Positions 1-8,142 of a DNA stretch of 64,000 nucleotides are shown here, piece after piece. The stretch's first letter is position 1. Every line of letters begins with the position of its first letter. This DNA is from Gammaproteobacteria bacterium. Lineage in GTDB: Bacteria; Pseudomonadota; Gammaproteobacteria; Steroidobacterales; GCA-2729495. Made by a program: the position numbers and the translations under genes. The notes beneath the pieces were generated by a model that did no database searches, was not told where the DNA came from, and saw only the letters and a list, made by a program, of their open reading frames with translations. The stretch is taken from contig JANQPY010000026.1 of assembly GCA_028285245.1 (NCBI GenBank), positions 1-64,000 on the forward strand, in the 5' to 3' direction.

Positions 1-1
1 C

Positions 2-418
2 GCGGGGCTCTTCCTGGTTGGCCCGGACACACTCACAGCAACGTACAGCAGCGCTGATGGCGTCGCTGAGCAAAGCCTGTCGATTCCATCCAGGTTCACG
101 CTATTGCTGCATCCGCCACCCGCAGACGGATGGCAGTTTGGTCATCACTACGATCGTGAGAAAGGCGGAGTTCAGACCGGCGCAGTCTGCGGACTCGGCG
201 GCGTCCGGGGTACACCGATGTGCCGTGTCAGCGAGCAACGCATGGAATTCCTTGGCCAGCCTGAACTTGAAGTAGGCGCCGGTCAGTTCAAGACAGATCA
301 CTACCGGTTCGGTGAAAACACCGAAGTGTGGACGACGGGCCCGCACAGGATCGTCGTACAACACATCTACAAGACCTTCGGCACCCGCTACACCCTTGAG
401 CAGCTCACACGCGAATAG
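2..418 (+). CDS. Uncharacterised protein, C-terminal part (cut by window edge)
   Basis: An open frame enters from base 2 and runs to a TAG at 416-418, giving the last 138 residues of a protein whose start lies outside the window. I do not recognise a named domain with certainty. The end (FLGQPELEVGAGQF, then a short acidic stretch, EVWTTGPHRIVVQ, TRYTLEQL) matches by eye the end of the full-length protein at 35663-36415 (FVGEERVTVEAGEF, YDIWCSNDGDYLFL, THYELTEL), and GPD and W---D---G-VQ further upstream also align. The two are paralogues. The beta-rich ending recalls DUF3108-type proteins, but that is only a suggestion. No transmembrane segment is visible in this part. Confidence 0.75.
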   Translation, partial: AGLFLVGPDTLTATYSSADGVAEQSLSIPSRFTLLLHPPPADGWQFGHHYDREKGGVQTGAVCGLGGVRGTPMCRVSEQRMEFLGQPELEVGAGQFKTDHYRFGENTEVWTTGPHRIVVQHIYKTFGTRYTLEQLTRE

Positions 419-474
419 CGGTGACTTGGACAGGTGGGGAGGTCCGCTCCCTGCGGCTCATATCATTTATTTAA

Positions 475-490
475 CATAATATACATTATG
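475..490. promoter_or_regulatory. AT-rich perfect dyad (CATAAT-N4-ATTATG)
   Basis: A perfect 6-bp inverted repeat with a 4-base spacer sits in an AT-rich patch inside the 213-bp gap 419-631. The gap has no gene. It also holds the terminator of the gene to the right. The dyad could be a protein-binding site, but no start codon follows it closely, so its role is unknown. Confidence 0.3.
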
Positions 491-579
491 CGCCATATAT
501 CTGTGGGCTGATGTCACAGCTACTAGTTGGGATCTCGGCAGCTAAGCTGATTCCGGGCTCCTTTCCGGCACCGCATAAC

Positions 580-601
580 AAAAACCCCGCATTCTGCGGG
601 G
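580..601 (-). terminator. Rho-independent terminator of the VPLPA-CTERM gene
   Basis: On the minus strand the sequence is CCCCGC-AGAAT-GCGGGG followed directly by TTTTT: a 6-bp G/C stem, a 5-base loop and a U-tract. It lies 31 bp beyond the stop at 632. Confidence 0.85.
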
Positions 602-631
602 CCTTTGCTTGGTTTCTCGGATACCGTCGGT

Positions 632-1390
632 TTACAGCGTTCTGGCCCGAAGTCCAACAAGCCCCGCCAGGGCCGACAGGAACAGCCAAACGGCGCCAGG
701 CAATGGCACGACGGTGATTTGCAGGTTATCGAAACCGGCGTATTCGAATAGCGTCGAGCCCACCAGGTCTACCTGCAGGATCACATTGCCATTCGTCACG
801 CCGCTGGCATCAAACACGTAGCTCACTGTCGTGAAGTCGACGACCTCTGCGGCTGAGAGCGTCGTGGTAGCCATGACGGAATCCAGAGACGCGCCGATGC
901 CGGTGCTGGCAGTGCCGCCAGGGTTATCAAAGAGAGAGAACTGAAACTCAGACTCCCGGCCTCCTGCGGGATTAAACGGCCCGCCGGCACCGTTAATGTC
1001 AATCGAGGTGATGTCGATGTTCATCGTGAAGGAAGTAGCTGAGCCGATATCGAACGCGATGCCTAATAGATCGCCGCCGGCCAGCATTCCTAGGAGGTAA
1101 TCGCCGGCTTCGCCTGTGGGGTCGTCGTAACCCGTGCCAAACGCCTTGCTGCCCGTGATGAGCAAGGTCTCTACCGTTGCAGTCTGGGCGTAGGTCACGC
1201 CCGGTGTCTGGGCACCGTACAGATCGTTGACTTGCTGCTGACTCGCGTCGTTAGCGGCCACCGGCACAACGACCTCTTGCCAGCCAACCGGCGAATCAAA
1301 GTCCTGATCCAGGATAACGGTTGCACCGGATACGCTGCCGGCGAAGAAGAGCCCTGCTGCAAGCAGTGCCGTCGAGAAAGTATGCTGCAT
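632..1390 (-). CDS. VPLPA/PEP-CTERM sorted extracellular protein
   Basis: The 252-residue protein has an N-terminal signal peptide (hydrophobic residues 6-22, likely cut after VSGA) and a C-terminal sorting signal at about 227-252: VPLPGAVWLFL, a hydrophobic helix, then a basic GLRAR end. This is the VPLPA form of PEP-CTERM, which in known systems is recognised by an exosortase so that the protein is anchored or released at the surface, often in exopolysaccharide-producing bacteria. The middle is acidic, Gly/Thr/Asp-rich and beta-type, with no cysteine and no catalytic motif I recognise. A GGGCGGGG stretch precedes the ATG. No exosortase gene is in the window. It is a single-gene unit closed by its own terminator. 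Confidence 0.85.
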   Translation of the reverse strand: MQHTFSTALLAAGLFFAGSVSGATVILDQDFDSPVGWQEVVVPVAANDASQQQVNDLYGAQTPGVTYAQTATVETLLITGSKAFGTGYDDPTGEAGDYLLGMLAGGDLLGIAFDIGSATSFTMNIDITSIDINGAGGPFNPAGGRESEFQFSLFDNPGGTASTGIGASLDSVMATTTLSAAEVVDFTTVSYVFDASGVTNGNVILQVDLVGSTLFEYAGFDNLQITVVPLPGAVWLFLSALAGLVGLRARTL

Positions 1391-1541
1391 AGTCCCCGCC
1401 CTGTTTCGTGGAGTGTCTTGTGATTGTTTATGTGCCCAGAGTAGCAGCGGCCTGCGCGCAAAATAAAGACCACGCCGGGATACACTCGCAACGCTTATAC
1501 ATAATGCAGATCCAAATTGTCGCCGCCTGGAAGCACCGTTA

Positions 1542-2414
1542 ATGCCGGCGACCCAGCGCGGTGTCCCATTACGGGAGGGATGTTACCGATTGGGTCTGCC
1601 GGCCTGGGCGTTTCCGGGCTGGCAAGACGAGTACTTCACCGACCGGCCCAGCGTATTGGGCAGCTACGCGAGCGTGTTCAATACCGTTGAGGGCAACACA
1701 ACTTTCTACCAGACACCCACGGCACGCACGGTCAGGAAATGGGGTGACTCGCTCGCCGGGCACGACTTCCATCTGTCGCTGAAGTTACCCCGGGAGATCA
1801 CCCATGAGGGCCGCGCATCGCGACGCGCGATCGATGGCTTTTTCGGGGCTGTGGATGCGCTGGGCGAGCATCTCGGTCCGTTCCTGGTTCAGTTTCCCGC
1901 CAAAGTCGGTCCGGATGCCATGGGCGGGCTGCTGCGACTCTTCGACGCGTTTCCCAGGAGCCATCGGTACGTGATCGAAGTCCGGCATCCTGCCTGGTTC
2001 GAAGATCCGGGTACGCTCGAGCCACTACTTGATCGCTTCCGGCTTGGCCGCGTCTGCCTGGACAGCCGCCCGATCTACCAGGGAGATCAAACTAATCCAG
2101 ACGTCCAGGCCGCGCTCCACAAGAAGCCTGATCTGCCAATTCTGTCGGATTCCTACCATGGAATCAGTTATTTCCGGCTTATTCTTCATCCAGAGCATCG
2201 TTACAACGCAGCGGTTATTGCCGAATGGGTCCAGCGGCTTTCCTGCCAGTTGACCGCAGGAGACGCCGTCTACGCAATGATTCACTGCCCCAACAACCAG
2301 CACTGTCCCATGCTGGCAAAGGACTTTCACGAGACGCTGCGGGCACAGCCCAGTGCGCCGCACTTACCAGCCCTGCCGGAGTGGCCCGTGGCACAACAGG
2401 TATCCCTACTGTAG
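1542..2414 (+). CDS. DUF72 (YecE-like) family protein
   Basis: The 290-residue protein belongs to the DUF72 family, TIM-barrel-like proteins of unknown biochemical function. Seen motifs are GLPAWAFPGW near residue 18, FNTVEGNTTFY near 46-56, LSLKLPREITH near 80-90, and the hallmark IEVRHPAWF near 146-154. Length is normal for the family. The ATG at 1542 has a GGAAG nine bases upstream. It is flanked by minus-strand genes on both sides, so it is probably transcribed alone. No substrate can be inferred. Confidence 0.85.
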   Translation: MPATQRGVPLREGCYRLGLPAWAFPGWQDEYFTDRPSVLGSYASVFNTVEGNTTFYQTPTARTVRKWGDSLAGHDFHLSLKLPREITHEGRASRRAIDGFFGAVDALGEHLGPFLVQFPAKVGPDAMGGLLRLFDAFPRSHRYVIEVRHPAWFEDPGTLEPLLDRFRLGRVCLDSRPIYQGDQTNPDVQAALHKKPDLPILSDSYHGISYFRLILHPEHRYNAAVIAEWVQRLSCQLTAGDAVYAMIHCPNNQHCPMLAKDFHETLRAQPSAPHLPALPEWPVAQQVSLL

Positions 2415-2462
2415 TTCTGCGCGGGCTAAACCGCCCCCGCCGGAGCCGACGCACGGGTGCCC

Positions 2463-3143
2463 TTATCCAGTGCGTTTCAGCTCCGAGTAGTCGCCGCGAG
2501 TTCGCAGCGTTAGCTTCACATCCGCATCCATTCGATTCCGGAAAAACCACCCGTGACTACCCGTAAACGCCGCGATCAAGGATCCCTTGTCCGCCGGCGC
2601 GCCGCGACCCTTCTCGTAGCTAATTGAGGTTCCGGGCGCATCGCCATGGGTATCGAAGTTGAGTGCACCGCCATTGGCAGTCCATTCGAAGGCGGCTTTG
2701 GCCCCCTCTTCCATCACCAGCTTGTACTCAACCCCCTGGCCAGGTGTTAGCACGATGCTTACCTCGTCCCGCCAAAGCGCTGCGTCTGCCTGCGGACGCT
2801 GTGTGGCCGCCGGCTGTGACCAAGCCAGCAGCGCATAGATCTCCTCCAGACGTGCCTCGATGGCGTCAAGACGCTGTGCATCGACTGTTGTTGGCACGGA
2901 TGACGGTCCGCGGCTCTGCGGGGCAGCGTCGGCTTCCGCTTCCTTCGCGAGCTGAACCTTGATCTCGCCCATTTCCGTCAGGCCCAATACGTCACCGAGA
3001 CCCAACGGATCGATGCCGTACTCCGCCGGCAGCACCACACCGACCAGCAACGCGGCCGCCGCGGCCGCCGCAATGGCAGTCGAACGAAGCAGCCGGCGAG
3101 CCCCCGGTGCCTCCATCGCGTTGCCGGGTTCGTTTCTATCCAT
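2463..3143 (-). CDS. Membrane-anchored periplasmic protein next to HupE
   Basis: The 226-residue protein has one N-terminal membrane segment (about residues 22-40, Ala-rich), then a charged linker with a short coiled-coil-like stretch (RLDAIEARLEEIYALL, about 90-105) and a C-terminal globular domain of about 110 residues with GVEYKLVMEEGAKAAFEW and GSHGWFFRNR. Similar single-span anchor proteins are commonly annotated beside HupE/UreJ_2 genes; their function is not established. It is the last gene of a four-gene minus-strand unit, 11 bp after the hupE stop. A role with HupE in the envelope is inferred from position only. Confidence 0.7.
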   Translation of the reverse strand: MDRNEPGNAMEAPGARRLLRSTAIAAAAAAALLVGVVLPAEYGIDPLGLGDVLGLTEMGEIKVQLAKEAEADAAPQSRGPSSVPTTVDAQRLDAIEARLEEIYALLAWSQPAATQRPQADAALWRDEVSIVLTPGQGVEYKLVMEEGAKAAFEWTANGGALNFDTHGDAPGTSISYEKGRGAPADKGSLIAAFTGSHGWFFRNRMDADVKLTLRTRGDYSELKRTG

Positions 3144-3154
3144 AGAGTGACTTG

Positions 3155-3844
3155 CTATTTATAAATGTAGTAACCGGCCATCTGGTAGCCGAACAGTAAG
3201 AAGCCGGCGCTCATGGTCAACACATTGGCCGCATAGGCGTTCCGCGCGAAACTTGCGGTAGAACGCCAATAGTTCATCAAAATCAGAATGCCTGCGAGCG
3301 CCAGTAGCTGGCCAATCTCAACGCCGACGTTAAAGGCAAGCAAATTAGCCAACAAACCGTCCGGAGCGATTTCATACTCGAGAATCTTTGTGGAAAGACC
3401 AAATCCGTGGCACAAGCCGAACAATAAGGTCGCAAGCTTAGTGTTGGGCTGAACTCCAAACCATCGCCGAAAAGCGCCGATATTGTCTAGGGACTTATAG
3501 ACAATCGATAGCCCGATGATTGCATCGATCAGATAGCTGTTGATGCCGATGTTGAAGTAGACGCCTAACAGCATCGTGGTCGAGTGCCCTAAAGCGAACA
3601 GGCTTACATAGATTGCAATATGCTTCGGGCGATACAGGAAAAAGATGACGCCTAGCAAGAACAGCAGGTGGTCATATCCAGTGACCATATGCTTGGCGCC
3701 GAGATACACGAACGACGCAAGATGAACGCCGGTGATCTCCTGAATGTAGCCCTGGTCGCCCTGCGCCACGGAATGTCCCATCGCACTTGCGGGAAGCAGC
3801 AGAACCAGAGCTGCCAGTAAGCTAAGCATCAGTCGCGCGTTCAC
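3155..3844 (-). CDS. HupE/UreJ_2 family membrane protein
   Basis: The 229-residue integral membrane protein has a signal-like N-terminus, then about six hydrophobic segments carrying conserved polar residues: GAKHMVTGYDHLLFL (about 49-63), FALGHSTTM, LLFGLCHGFGLS and FNVGVEIGQ. The TGYDHLLF and LCHGFG motifs are typical of the HupE/UreJ_2 family, linked to nickel or cobalt uptake in hydrogenase and urease operons. No hydrogenase or urease gene is present here, so the metal is unknown. The start is GTG at 3844, whose last bases overlap the TGA of the upstream barrel gene (GTGA), which implies coupled translation. Confidence 0.85.
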   Translation of the reverse strand: MNARLMLSLLAALVLLLPASAMGHSVAQGDQGYIQEITGVHLASFVYLGAKHMVTGYDHLLFLLGVIFFLYRPKHIAIYVSLFALGHSTTMLLGVYFNIGINSYLIDAIIGLSIVYKSLDNIGAFRRWFGVQPNTKLATLLFGLCHGFGLSTKILEYEIAPDGLLANLLAFNVGVEIGQLLALAGILILMNYWRSTASFARNAYAANVLTMSAGFLLFGYQMAGYYIYK

Positions 3845-4578
3845 AAGGCGATGACCAAGCCAAGATAGCCGTCGATATCCAGGCTCTCTGCTCCCGAAGG
3901 TTCAACGAGGCCCGTGCCCACTGCCGTCAGGACGGTGAGGCGCTCACTGATCCCGACGGTAAAGCCTACCCGGGCGTCTAAGAACGCTTCACCAAAGTCG
4001 TCCTCCGCACTGCCGGAAAACTCGAACAGGAAGTCGGCCCCCTGCCCCACGGGCCTGGTCACCGCGAGTCCGTATTCAACCGCATCGTCCGCGCCACTGA
4101 CCAGCACATAGGTGAAGGACCCAAACATGCGCCACTGCTCACCCAGCGGCACCTCGCCCAGCAGCGGCAGGTTGAAGCTGTCCTGCGAATCACCCAGACC
4201 TTTATCCGCATCGCTGTCGCTTAAACCCACGGTAACCGATGGCGCAACAGCCAGTAGCAGCTCCGCTGAATCCACAAACAACCACTTAACTTCGAACGTG
4301 GGGTTACCAAATCCCGACTCGGAATCGCCGGTATCAGGATCGGTCAACACATGCGGAAGGATGAGCGTCATATCAACGCCGGGCGCTGCGCCGTAGGTCA
4401 ATTCAGCAGCAGGAAACTCATAGCTCTCACCGCTATCGGATGAAGCGACGGTCGCATACGGCAGAAACTCCCAGGTACCCGGGTCTGCCGTGCCGGGATC
4501 ATCGGTAACCAGGGGCGGCCCGGCCTTCGCCGTTCCGAAGACAAAAACTGATAGGACTACAAAGAGAAGACGGAGCAT
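3841..4578 (-). CDS. Outer-membrane beta-barrel protein
   Basis: A strong GAGGAG ribosome-binding site seven bases before the ATG at 4578 decides this start; an upstream in-frame start at 4611 is less likely. The 245-residue product begins with a signal peptide ending at about GTAKAG, followed by PPLVTDDPGTADPGTWEF, an opening typical of the PF13557-type transporter/MetA-pathway barrels. The rest is alternating beta strands rich in Asp, Gly and Ser (for example LGLVIAL at the end), as expected for an outer-membrane pore. It lies between a His-rich secreted protein and HupE in one operon, so I infer that it passes a metal or ligand across the outer membrane. Confidence 0.7.
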   Translation of the reverse strand: MLRLLFVVLSVFVFGTAKAGPPLVTDDPGTADPGTWEFLPYATVASSDSGESYEFPAAELTYGAAPGVDMTLILPHVLTDPDTGDSESGFGNPTFEVKWLFVDSAELLLAVAPSVTVGLSDSDADKGLGDSQDSFNLPLLGEVPLGEQWRMFGSFTYVLVSGADDAVEYGLAVTRPVGQGADFLFEFSGSAEDDFGEAFLDARVGFTVGISERLTVLTAVGTGLVEPSGAESLDIDGYLGLVIAL

Positions 4579-4640
4579 GCTGAATCCTCCTCGAACAAGT
4601 GGCTGTGACACGACCGGCGCGGCCGGCGTGACGTGGCTAG

Positions 4641-4988
4641 CTAGTGCCGAGCAACATCTCGAGGAGGATGGCCAGGAGGAGCGCGGCCAAGCCTGCCGTT
4701 GAGCAAGCTAACCTGTGCGTTGCCCACGCTGTTGCGGACACTGGCAGTTACCACGAGCTGCTCCGTCAAGCCCAGGAAATGCACCGCCGCGTGACAACAG
4801 TGCTCTTCGTCGTGCGGCGTCTGATCATCGACCAGAATGCCAACCGAAGTCGCCTCCCCGTGCTCAAAATGATCGTGCCAGACATGTTCGTGCTGGCTCG
4901 CGAGAGCAAGGGGCCCCGCGAATAGAAGGCAAAACAACGCGATTGGCAAAGGCCAGACAGCACCACGAAGTGACGGCAACCGAGACAT
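4641..4988 (-). CDS. Small secreted His-rich protein
   Basis: The 115-residue protein starts with a cleavable signal peptide (hydrophobic residues about 12-29, cut near LALAS). The mature part opens with a dense cluster of potential metal ligands: HEHVWHDHFEHGE, then DDQTPHDEEHCCHAAVHFLG. The Cys pair and nine histidines suggest binding of a soft or borderline metal such as Ni, Co, Zn or Cu. The arginine-rich end contains no known domain. It is the first gene of the unit followed by the barrel, HupE and anchor genes, which supports a periplasmic metallochaperone or sensor role; this is inference. I know no named family for it. Confidence 0.6.
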   Translation of the reverse strand: MSRLPSLRGAVWPLPIALFCLLFAGPLALASQHEHVWHDHFEHGEATSVGILVDDQTPHDEEHCCHAAVHFLGLTEQLVVTASVRNSVGNAQVSLLNGRLGRAPPGHPPRDVARH

Positions 4989-5036
4989 GCGCGGAGTATA
5001 GCCAATTAGTCAGCCCGGTCGGAATGACCAGGCTGC

Positions 5037-5525
5037 GTGCTATGTTCTAACGTCTGTGTCTGGCGGAACTCGGGTGGCAGCAGCTTGATTGACCTTGTGA
5101 CGTGTCTGGTAACTGCCGTAGCGGTGGCGCTGGCAGTGGTCGCGCACTACGAGTGCATGACCGCACTCGGTCAGGTTGCCCTAACCACCCGGCGTGCGCG
5201 CACGGGCATCGTGCTGTTGATCCTTGGACTGCTTGCGCTCCACATCATGGAGATCGTTGCTTTCGGCACCGCGTGTTTTGCGCTGCTGCAGATGGACGGG
5301 TTTGGCCAGCTCCTGGATACAGCCTCGGGACAACCGGTAGACAGGTATCCGGATTTTCTCTACTTCTCCGCCGCGGTCTACACAACGCTCGGCTTCGGCG
5401 ACATCGTGCCCATCGGGGCGATTCGTCTGTACACCGGTACGCTGGCAGTGACAGGTCTGGTCCTGATTACCTGGTCGGCCTCTTTCGTCTTTGTGAAGAT
5501 GCAGCGGAGCTGGGGCGAGGTCTAG
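5037..5525 (+). CDS. Two-TM potassium-channel-like protein (Ion_trans_2 type)
   Basis: The protein of up to 162 residues shows two or three hydrophobic segments (about 18-38, 56-80 and 133-152) and, before the last, a pore loop reading YTTLGFGDIVP. This matches the TxxTxGYG-D-P filter of K+ channels with F for Y. AAVYTTLGFGD is a form seen in many small bacterial Ion_trans_2 proteins. No cytosolic RCK domain follows. The start is unsure: GTG at 5037 gives a polar lead of 16 residues, while TTG at 5085 (MIDLVTCL) would begin at the first helix. The stop overlaps the convergent glpQ stop by 4 bp. Confidence 0.7.
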   Translation: MLCSNVCVWRNSGGSSLIDLVTCLVTAVAVALAVVAHYECMTALGQVALTTRRARTGIVLLILGLLALHIMEIVAFGTACFALLQMDGFGQLLDTASGQPVDRYPDFLYFSAAVYTTLGFGDIVPIGAIRLYTGTLAVTGLVLITWSASFVFVKMQRSWGEV

Positions 5526-6430
5526 CGAAGTTGCCTGAACCCATCCACGGCAAGATCTGGGAAATCCGTGAATACGCCGTCCACCGCAAGCGTCACGGCA
5601 CAAAGCCGGAGCAACGCATCGAAATCTGCGACGCCTTTGGGCAGGGCGTCTTCGCGTAGCGTGTAAGGGTGCACAAGCAGGCCCGCCTGACCTGCCGCCT
5701 CGCGCACCCCGTTGGAAACCACCTGCTCTCCACTTACGGTGTACAAGTCGTCGAGGGCGGGTCCAACACCTTGTGCGTACGCCGCGATGCGCTCCAACTC
5801 ACCGGCGCCAGGCGCTGCTGACAAAAGTTGTATGAGCGACAGATCGCGTGCACGTGCCCTCACCTGCCGCAGCTCTCCGGCGTCAAAGCACTGCAAGAAA
5901 CACTGTGCATCGCCTTGCAGGTAGCCGAACTCGTCAAGCACGCCGAGCACCAGATTGGTCAGTTCAATGCCAGCTTGCCGGTGAAATTCCGGGTGCTTGA
6001 TCTCAGGGTACACGCCAACCGCTCGGCCACTCGTCTGATTTAGCCCCCTGATGAAGCTGAGTTCTTCGTGCAGGCTAGGAATACGCAGGCCCAGGTCGAT
6101 GCGCGGAAACCGGCCAGCGAAACGCGGGTTCCCATCCTCGCCGCTTCGCTCCAGCAGGCTGAGCTCACGAATCTCTGCAAAATCAAAATCGATGCAATAG
6201 TGCAGACCATCGGCTCGCGCCCGGTCGCAGCCAGGAAAATGTGCGCCAACGTCAGTGGTGGCATCCAGGGTGAGATCGTGAAAAACGATCGGCACGCCGT
6301 CGCGTGTCGACACAACATCCTGCTCCAGGTAGTCGGCACCCTGCGCATACGCCAGCGCCTTGGCAGGCAGACTGTGTTCGGGCAGATAACCGCTGGCGCC
6401 GCGATGCGCGATGACGAGAGGTACTTTCAC
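5522..6430 (-). CDS. glpQ: Glycerophosphodiester phosphodiesterase
   Basis: The 302-residue protein is a GDPD-family TIM barrel. It hydrolyses glycerophosphodiesters to sn-glycerol 3-phosphate and an alcohol. Visible motifs are IAHRGASGYLPEHS at residues 6-20 (catalytic His and Arg), LEQDVVSTRDG (metal ligands Glu and Asp) with IVFHD (second catalytic His), VYPEIKHP in the middle, and VDGVFTDFPD at the end. There is no signal peptide, so it is probably cytosolic, unlike E. coli GlpQ, which is periplasmic. The start is GTG, with GGAGG seven bases upstream. No glycerol-phosphate transporter gene is adjacent. Confidence 0.9.
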   Translation of the reverse strand: MKVPLVIAHRGASGYLPEHSLPAKALAYAQGADYLEQDVVSTRDGVPIVFHDLTLDATTDVGAHFPGCDRARADGLHYCIDFDFAEIRELSLLERSGEDGNPRFAGRFPRIDLGLRIPSLHEELSFIRGLNQTSGRAVGVYPEIKHPEFHRQAGIELTNLVLGVLDEFGYLQGDAQCFLQCFDAGELRQVRARARDLSLIQLLSAAPGAGELERIAAYAQGVGPALDDLYTVSGEQVVSNGVREAAGQAGLLVHPYTLREDALPKGVADFDALLRLCAVTLAVDGVFTDFPDLAVDGFRQLR

Positions 6431-6478
6431 TCGGGAACCTCCAGAACCTGACTCGAAGCACCCCGTCGGCCGTCTCGA

Positions 6479-7510
6479 CTAGGCGTCGCTCTCCTCGACG
6501 CCCAGGCGCTGATGCATGATCGGGCTCGTCGTCGTGTACTGCAGCGGTACCTTCTTGCCCGGCTCGATAATGGCCTTCGCAGCGAATGCCGCCAGCGCTG
6601 CCTCGTGAAACCCGCTGAGAATCAGTTTCTTTTTGCCGGGGTAATCAGCAATGTCTCCAATCGCAAAAATACCGGGCACGTTGGTTTGAAACTCCGCTGT
6701 GTCGACCATAATCATCTTCTTGCTGATTGTGAGGCCCCAATCTGCAATAGGCCCAAGCTTGGGCGCCAACCCGTAAAATACGAGCAGATAGTCACAGGGT
6801 AGCTCCTGCAGATCAGTGTCTGATTGCACTTGCACCGCGGCCAGCCGATCTCCATCGAGCACCAGACCCTTAGGCTTGGCATTCAGCAGAATCTCTGCCT
6901 GACCGGCATCGGACAGCGCTCTGAGCTGCGCTGCCGTGGCCTCGGCCCCGCGAAACTCATCGCGCCGGTGCACCAAAGTCAGCGACGCAGCCTGGGGCGC
7001 AAGCGCGACCGCCCAATCCAGGGCCGAGTCTCCCCCACCGAGCACAACAACACGCTTGTCAGCGAACTGTCCGGGGTTGCGCACGCGATAATCGAGCTGT
7101 CCGCCCTCCAGCGCCTCGGCTTCCGGAAACCGCAGCTTACGCGGGGTGAACGACCCCACGCCACCGGCAATAAATACCGTCTTGGCAAGGAAATCTTTGC
7201 CAGCGCTCGTGCGCACCGCAAATCCTCCATCCACGGCGCTCACCTCAGACACCTGCTCGCCCAGGTGGAACGTCGGGGAAAAGGGTTCGGCCTGCTTGAG
7301 CAGGTTGTCCACGAGTTCCTGGCCCGTGCATACGGGCACAGCAGGAATGTCATAGATCGGCTTGTCTGGGTAAAGCTCGGCACACTGGCCGCCGGGATGC
7401 GGCAGGCTATCAACGATGTCGGCCTTAATGCCAAGCAGGCCCAGCTCGAAAATTTGAAAAAGCCCGCAGGGGCCGGCACCGACAATCAGTGCATCAGTCT
7501 GGATGGTCAT
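6479..7510 (-). CDS. Ferredoxin/flavodoxin--NADP+ reductase, thioredoxin-reductase-like type
   Basis: The 343-residue flavoprotein has an FAD-binding GAGPCGLFQ at residues 11-19, the PHPGGQCAELYP and KPIYDIP segments typical of YumC-type FNRs, an NAD(P)H-binding VVVLGGGDSALDWA at about 158-171, and a second FAD motif GIFAIGDIADYPG near 285. The redox CxxC of thioredoxin reductase is absent, which separates it from TrxB. It should move electrons between NADPH and ferredoxin or flavodoxin in the cytosol. Its partner may be the ferredoxin at 62169-62489, but nothing in the sequence ties the two. The gene stands alone between glpQ and a TIR-like gene. Confidence 0.85.
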   Translation of the reverse strand: MTIQTDALIVGAGPCGLFQIFELGLLGIKADIVDSLPHPGGQCAELYPDKPIYDIPAVPVCTGQELVDNLLKQAEPFSPTFHLGEQVSEVSAVDGGFAVRTSAGKDFLAKTVFIAGGVGSFTPRKLRFPEAEALEGGQLDYRVRNPGQFADKRVVVLGGGDSALDWAVALAPQAASLTLVHRRDEFRGAEATAAQLRALSDAGQAEILLNAKPKGLVLDGDRLAAVQVQSDTDLQELPCDYLLVFYGLAPKLGPIADWGLTISKKMIMVDTAEFQTNVPGIFAIGDIADYPGKKKLILSGFHEAALAAFAAKAIIEPGKKVPLQYTTTSPIMHQRLGVEESDA

Positions 7511-7592
7511 GGCTCACGAAGCGGCCGGCGGCCGGCCTGGCGAAAGGCGCGGTATGGTACGCCAGAGGCGGAATCCCAACAAGCAGCGGCGC

Positions 7593-8054
7593 TTACAGGT
7601 CGGTGGGATCGAACTCGATCACCTCCCACTGGGACGTGTCTTCGTTTCTGGCGATTTTGCGGATGGCGTCAGTAATGACCCGGTCATTCCACTCCACGAT
7701 GTCCGTGGCACGATCCAGAATGTCTTTGCGTACCGCGACCGTGCCGCCGAACGACTGAATGCCCAGAATCGGTTTTCTGGCTGCCTGGGCGACGGATAGC
7801 TGAAACTTGGCTAGCTCCGGATTTCGCTCAAAGATGGCGGCCGGAATGATCACAATCTCGGCGAGTTCGATCTGCTGACGCAGTTCCTCCTTAATCGCCT
7901 CCTCACCACCTGCCGTGGGCATCGCCTCCGGCTTGGCCGTGTTCATATAAAAGAACCGGTCGCGGCTTTCCAGGTATTCGAACAAGCGCTGGTAGTCTGC
8001 ATCCTCATCGAACAGGTGGACACAGTAAACGCGGATGGGATCCTTTTCCGACAC
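7593..8054 (-). CDS. TIR-like domain protein (MTH538/DUF1863-like)
   Basis: The 153-residue cytosolic protein opens with a beta strand RVYCVHLFDEDADYQRLFEYLE, followed by KEELRQQIELAEIVIIPAA and a strand-helix segment ARKPILGIQSFG. This order resembles the MTH538-type TIR-like fold, in which a polar R-x-Q-I helix is followed by a VIIP strand and by KPIxG. The Glu that would act in NAD+ cleavage cannot be assigned by eye. The start is GTG with GGAGG just upstream. No ThsA, STING, SIR2 or other defence gene is adjacent, so a Thoeris-type role is not supported. Function is unknown; the fold call is moderate. Confidence 0.6.
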   Translation of the reverse strand: MSEKDPIRVYCVHLFDEDADYQRLFEYLESRDRFFYMNTAKPEAMPTAGGEEAIKEELRQQIELAEIVIIPAAIFERNPELAKFQLSVAQAARKPILGIQSFGGTVAVRKDILDRATDIVEWNDRVITDAIRKIARNEDTSQWEVIEFDPTDL

Positions 8055-8142
8055 GACTACCTCCTACAACTGGGCGAGAGTCTAGCGCACTGGCTTACGG
8101 TAGCGCTTTTTCTCCGGTTACGCCCGGCATTACACTCCAGCC

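Noticed and set aside
101..364. Minus-strand reading frame of 87 codons at the left edge
   Set aside because: The plus-strand frame 2-418 aligns with a paralogue in the window; the minus frame has no recognisable protein pattern.
419..631. Possible small RNA or gene in the left gap
   Set aside because: Only a terminator and an AT-rich dyad are visible; there is no supported promoter or open frame.
6824..7675. A 283-codon plus-strand frame opposite the flavoprotein gene
   Set aside because: It crosses from one gene's antisense into another and has no protein motif.
7593..8054. Thoeris or other anti-phage system at the TIR-like gene
   Set aside because: No ThsA, SIR2, STING or other effector gene is adjacent; the neighbours are metabolic.
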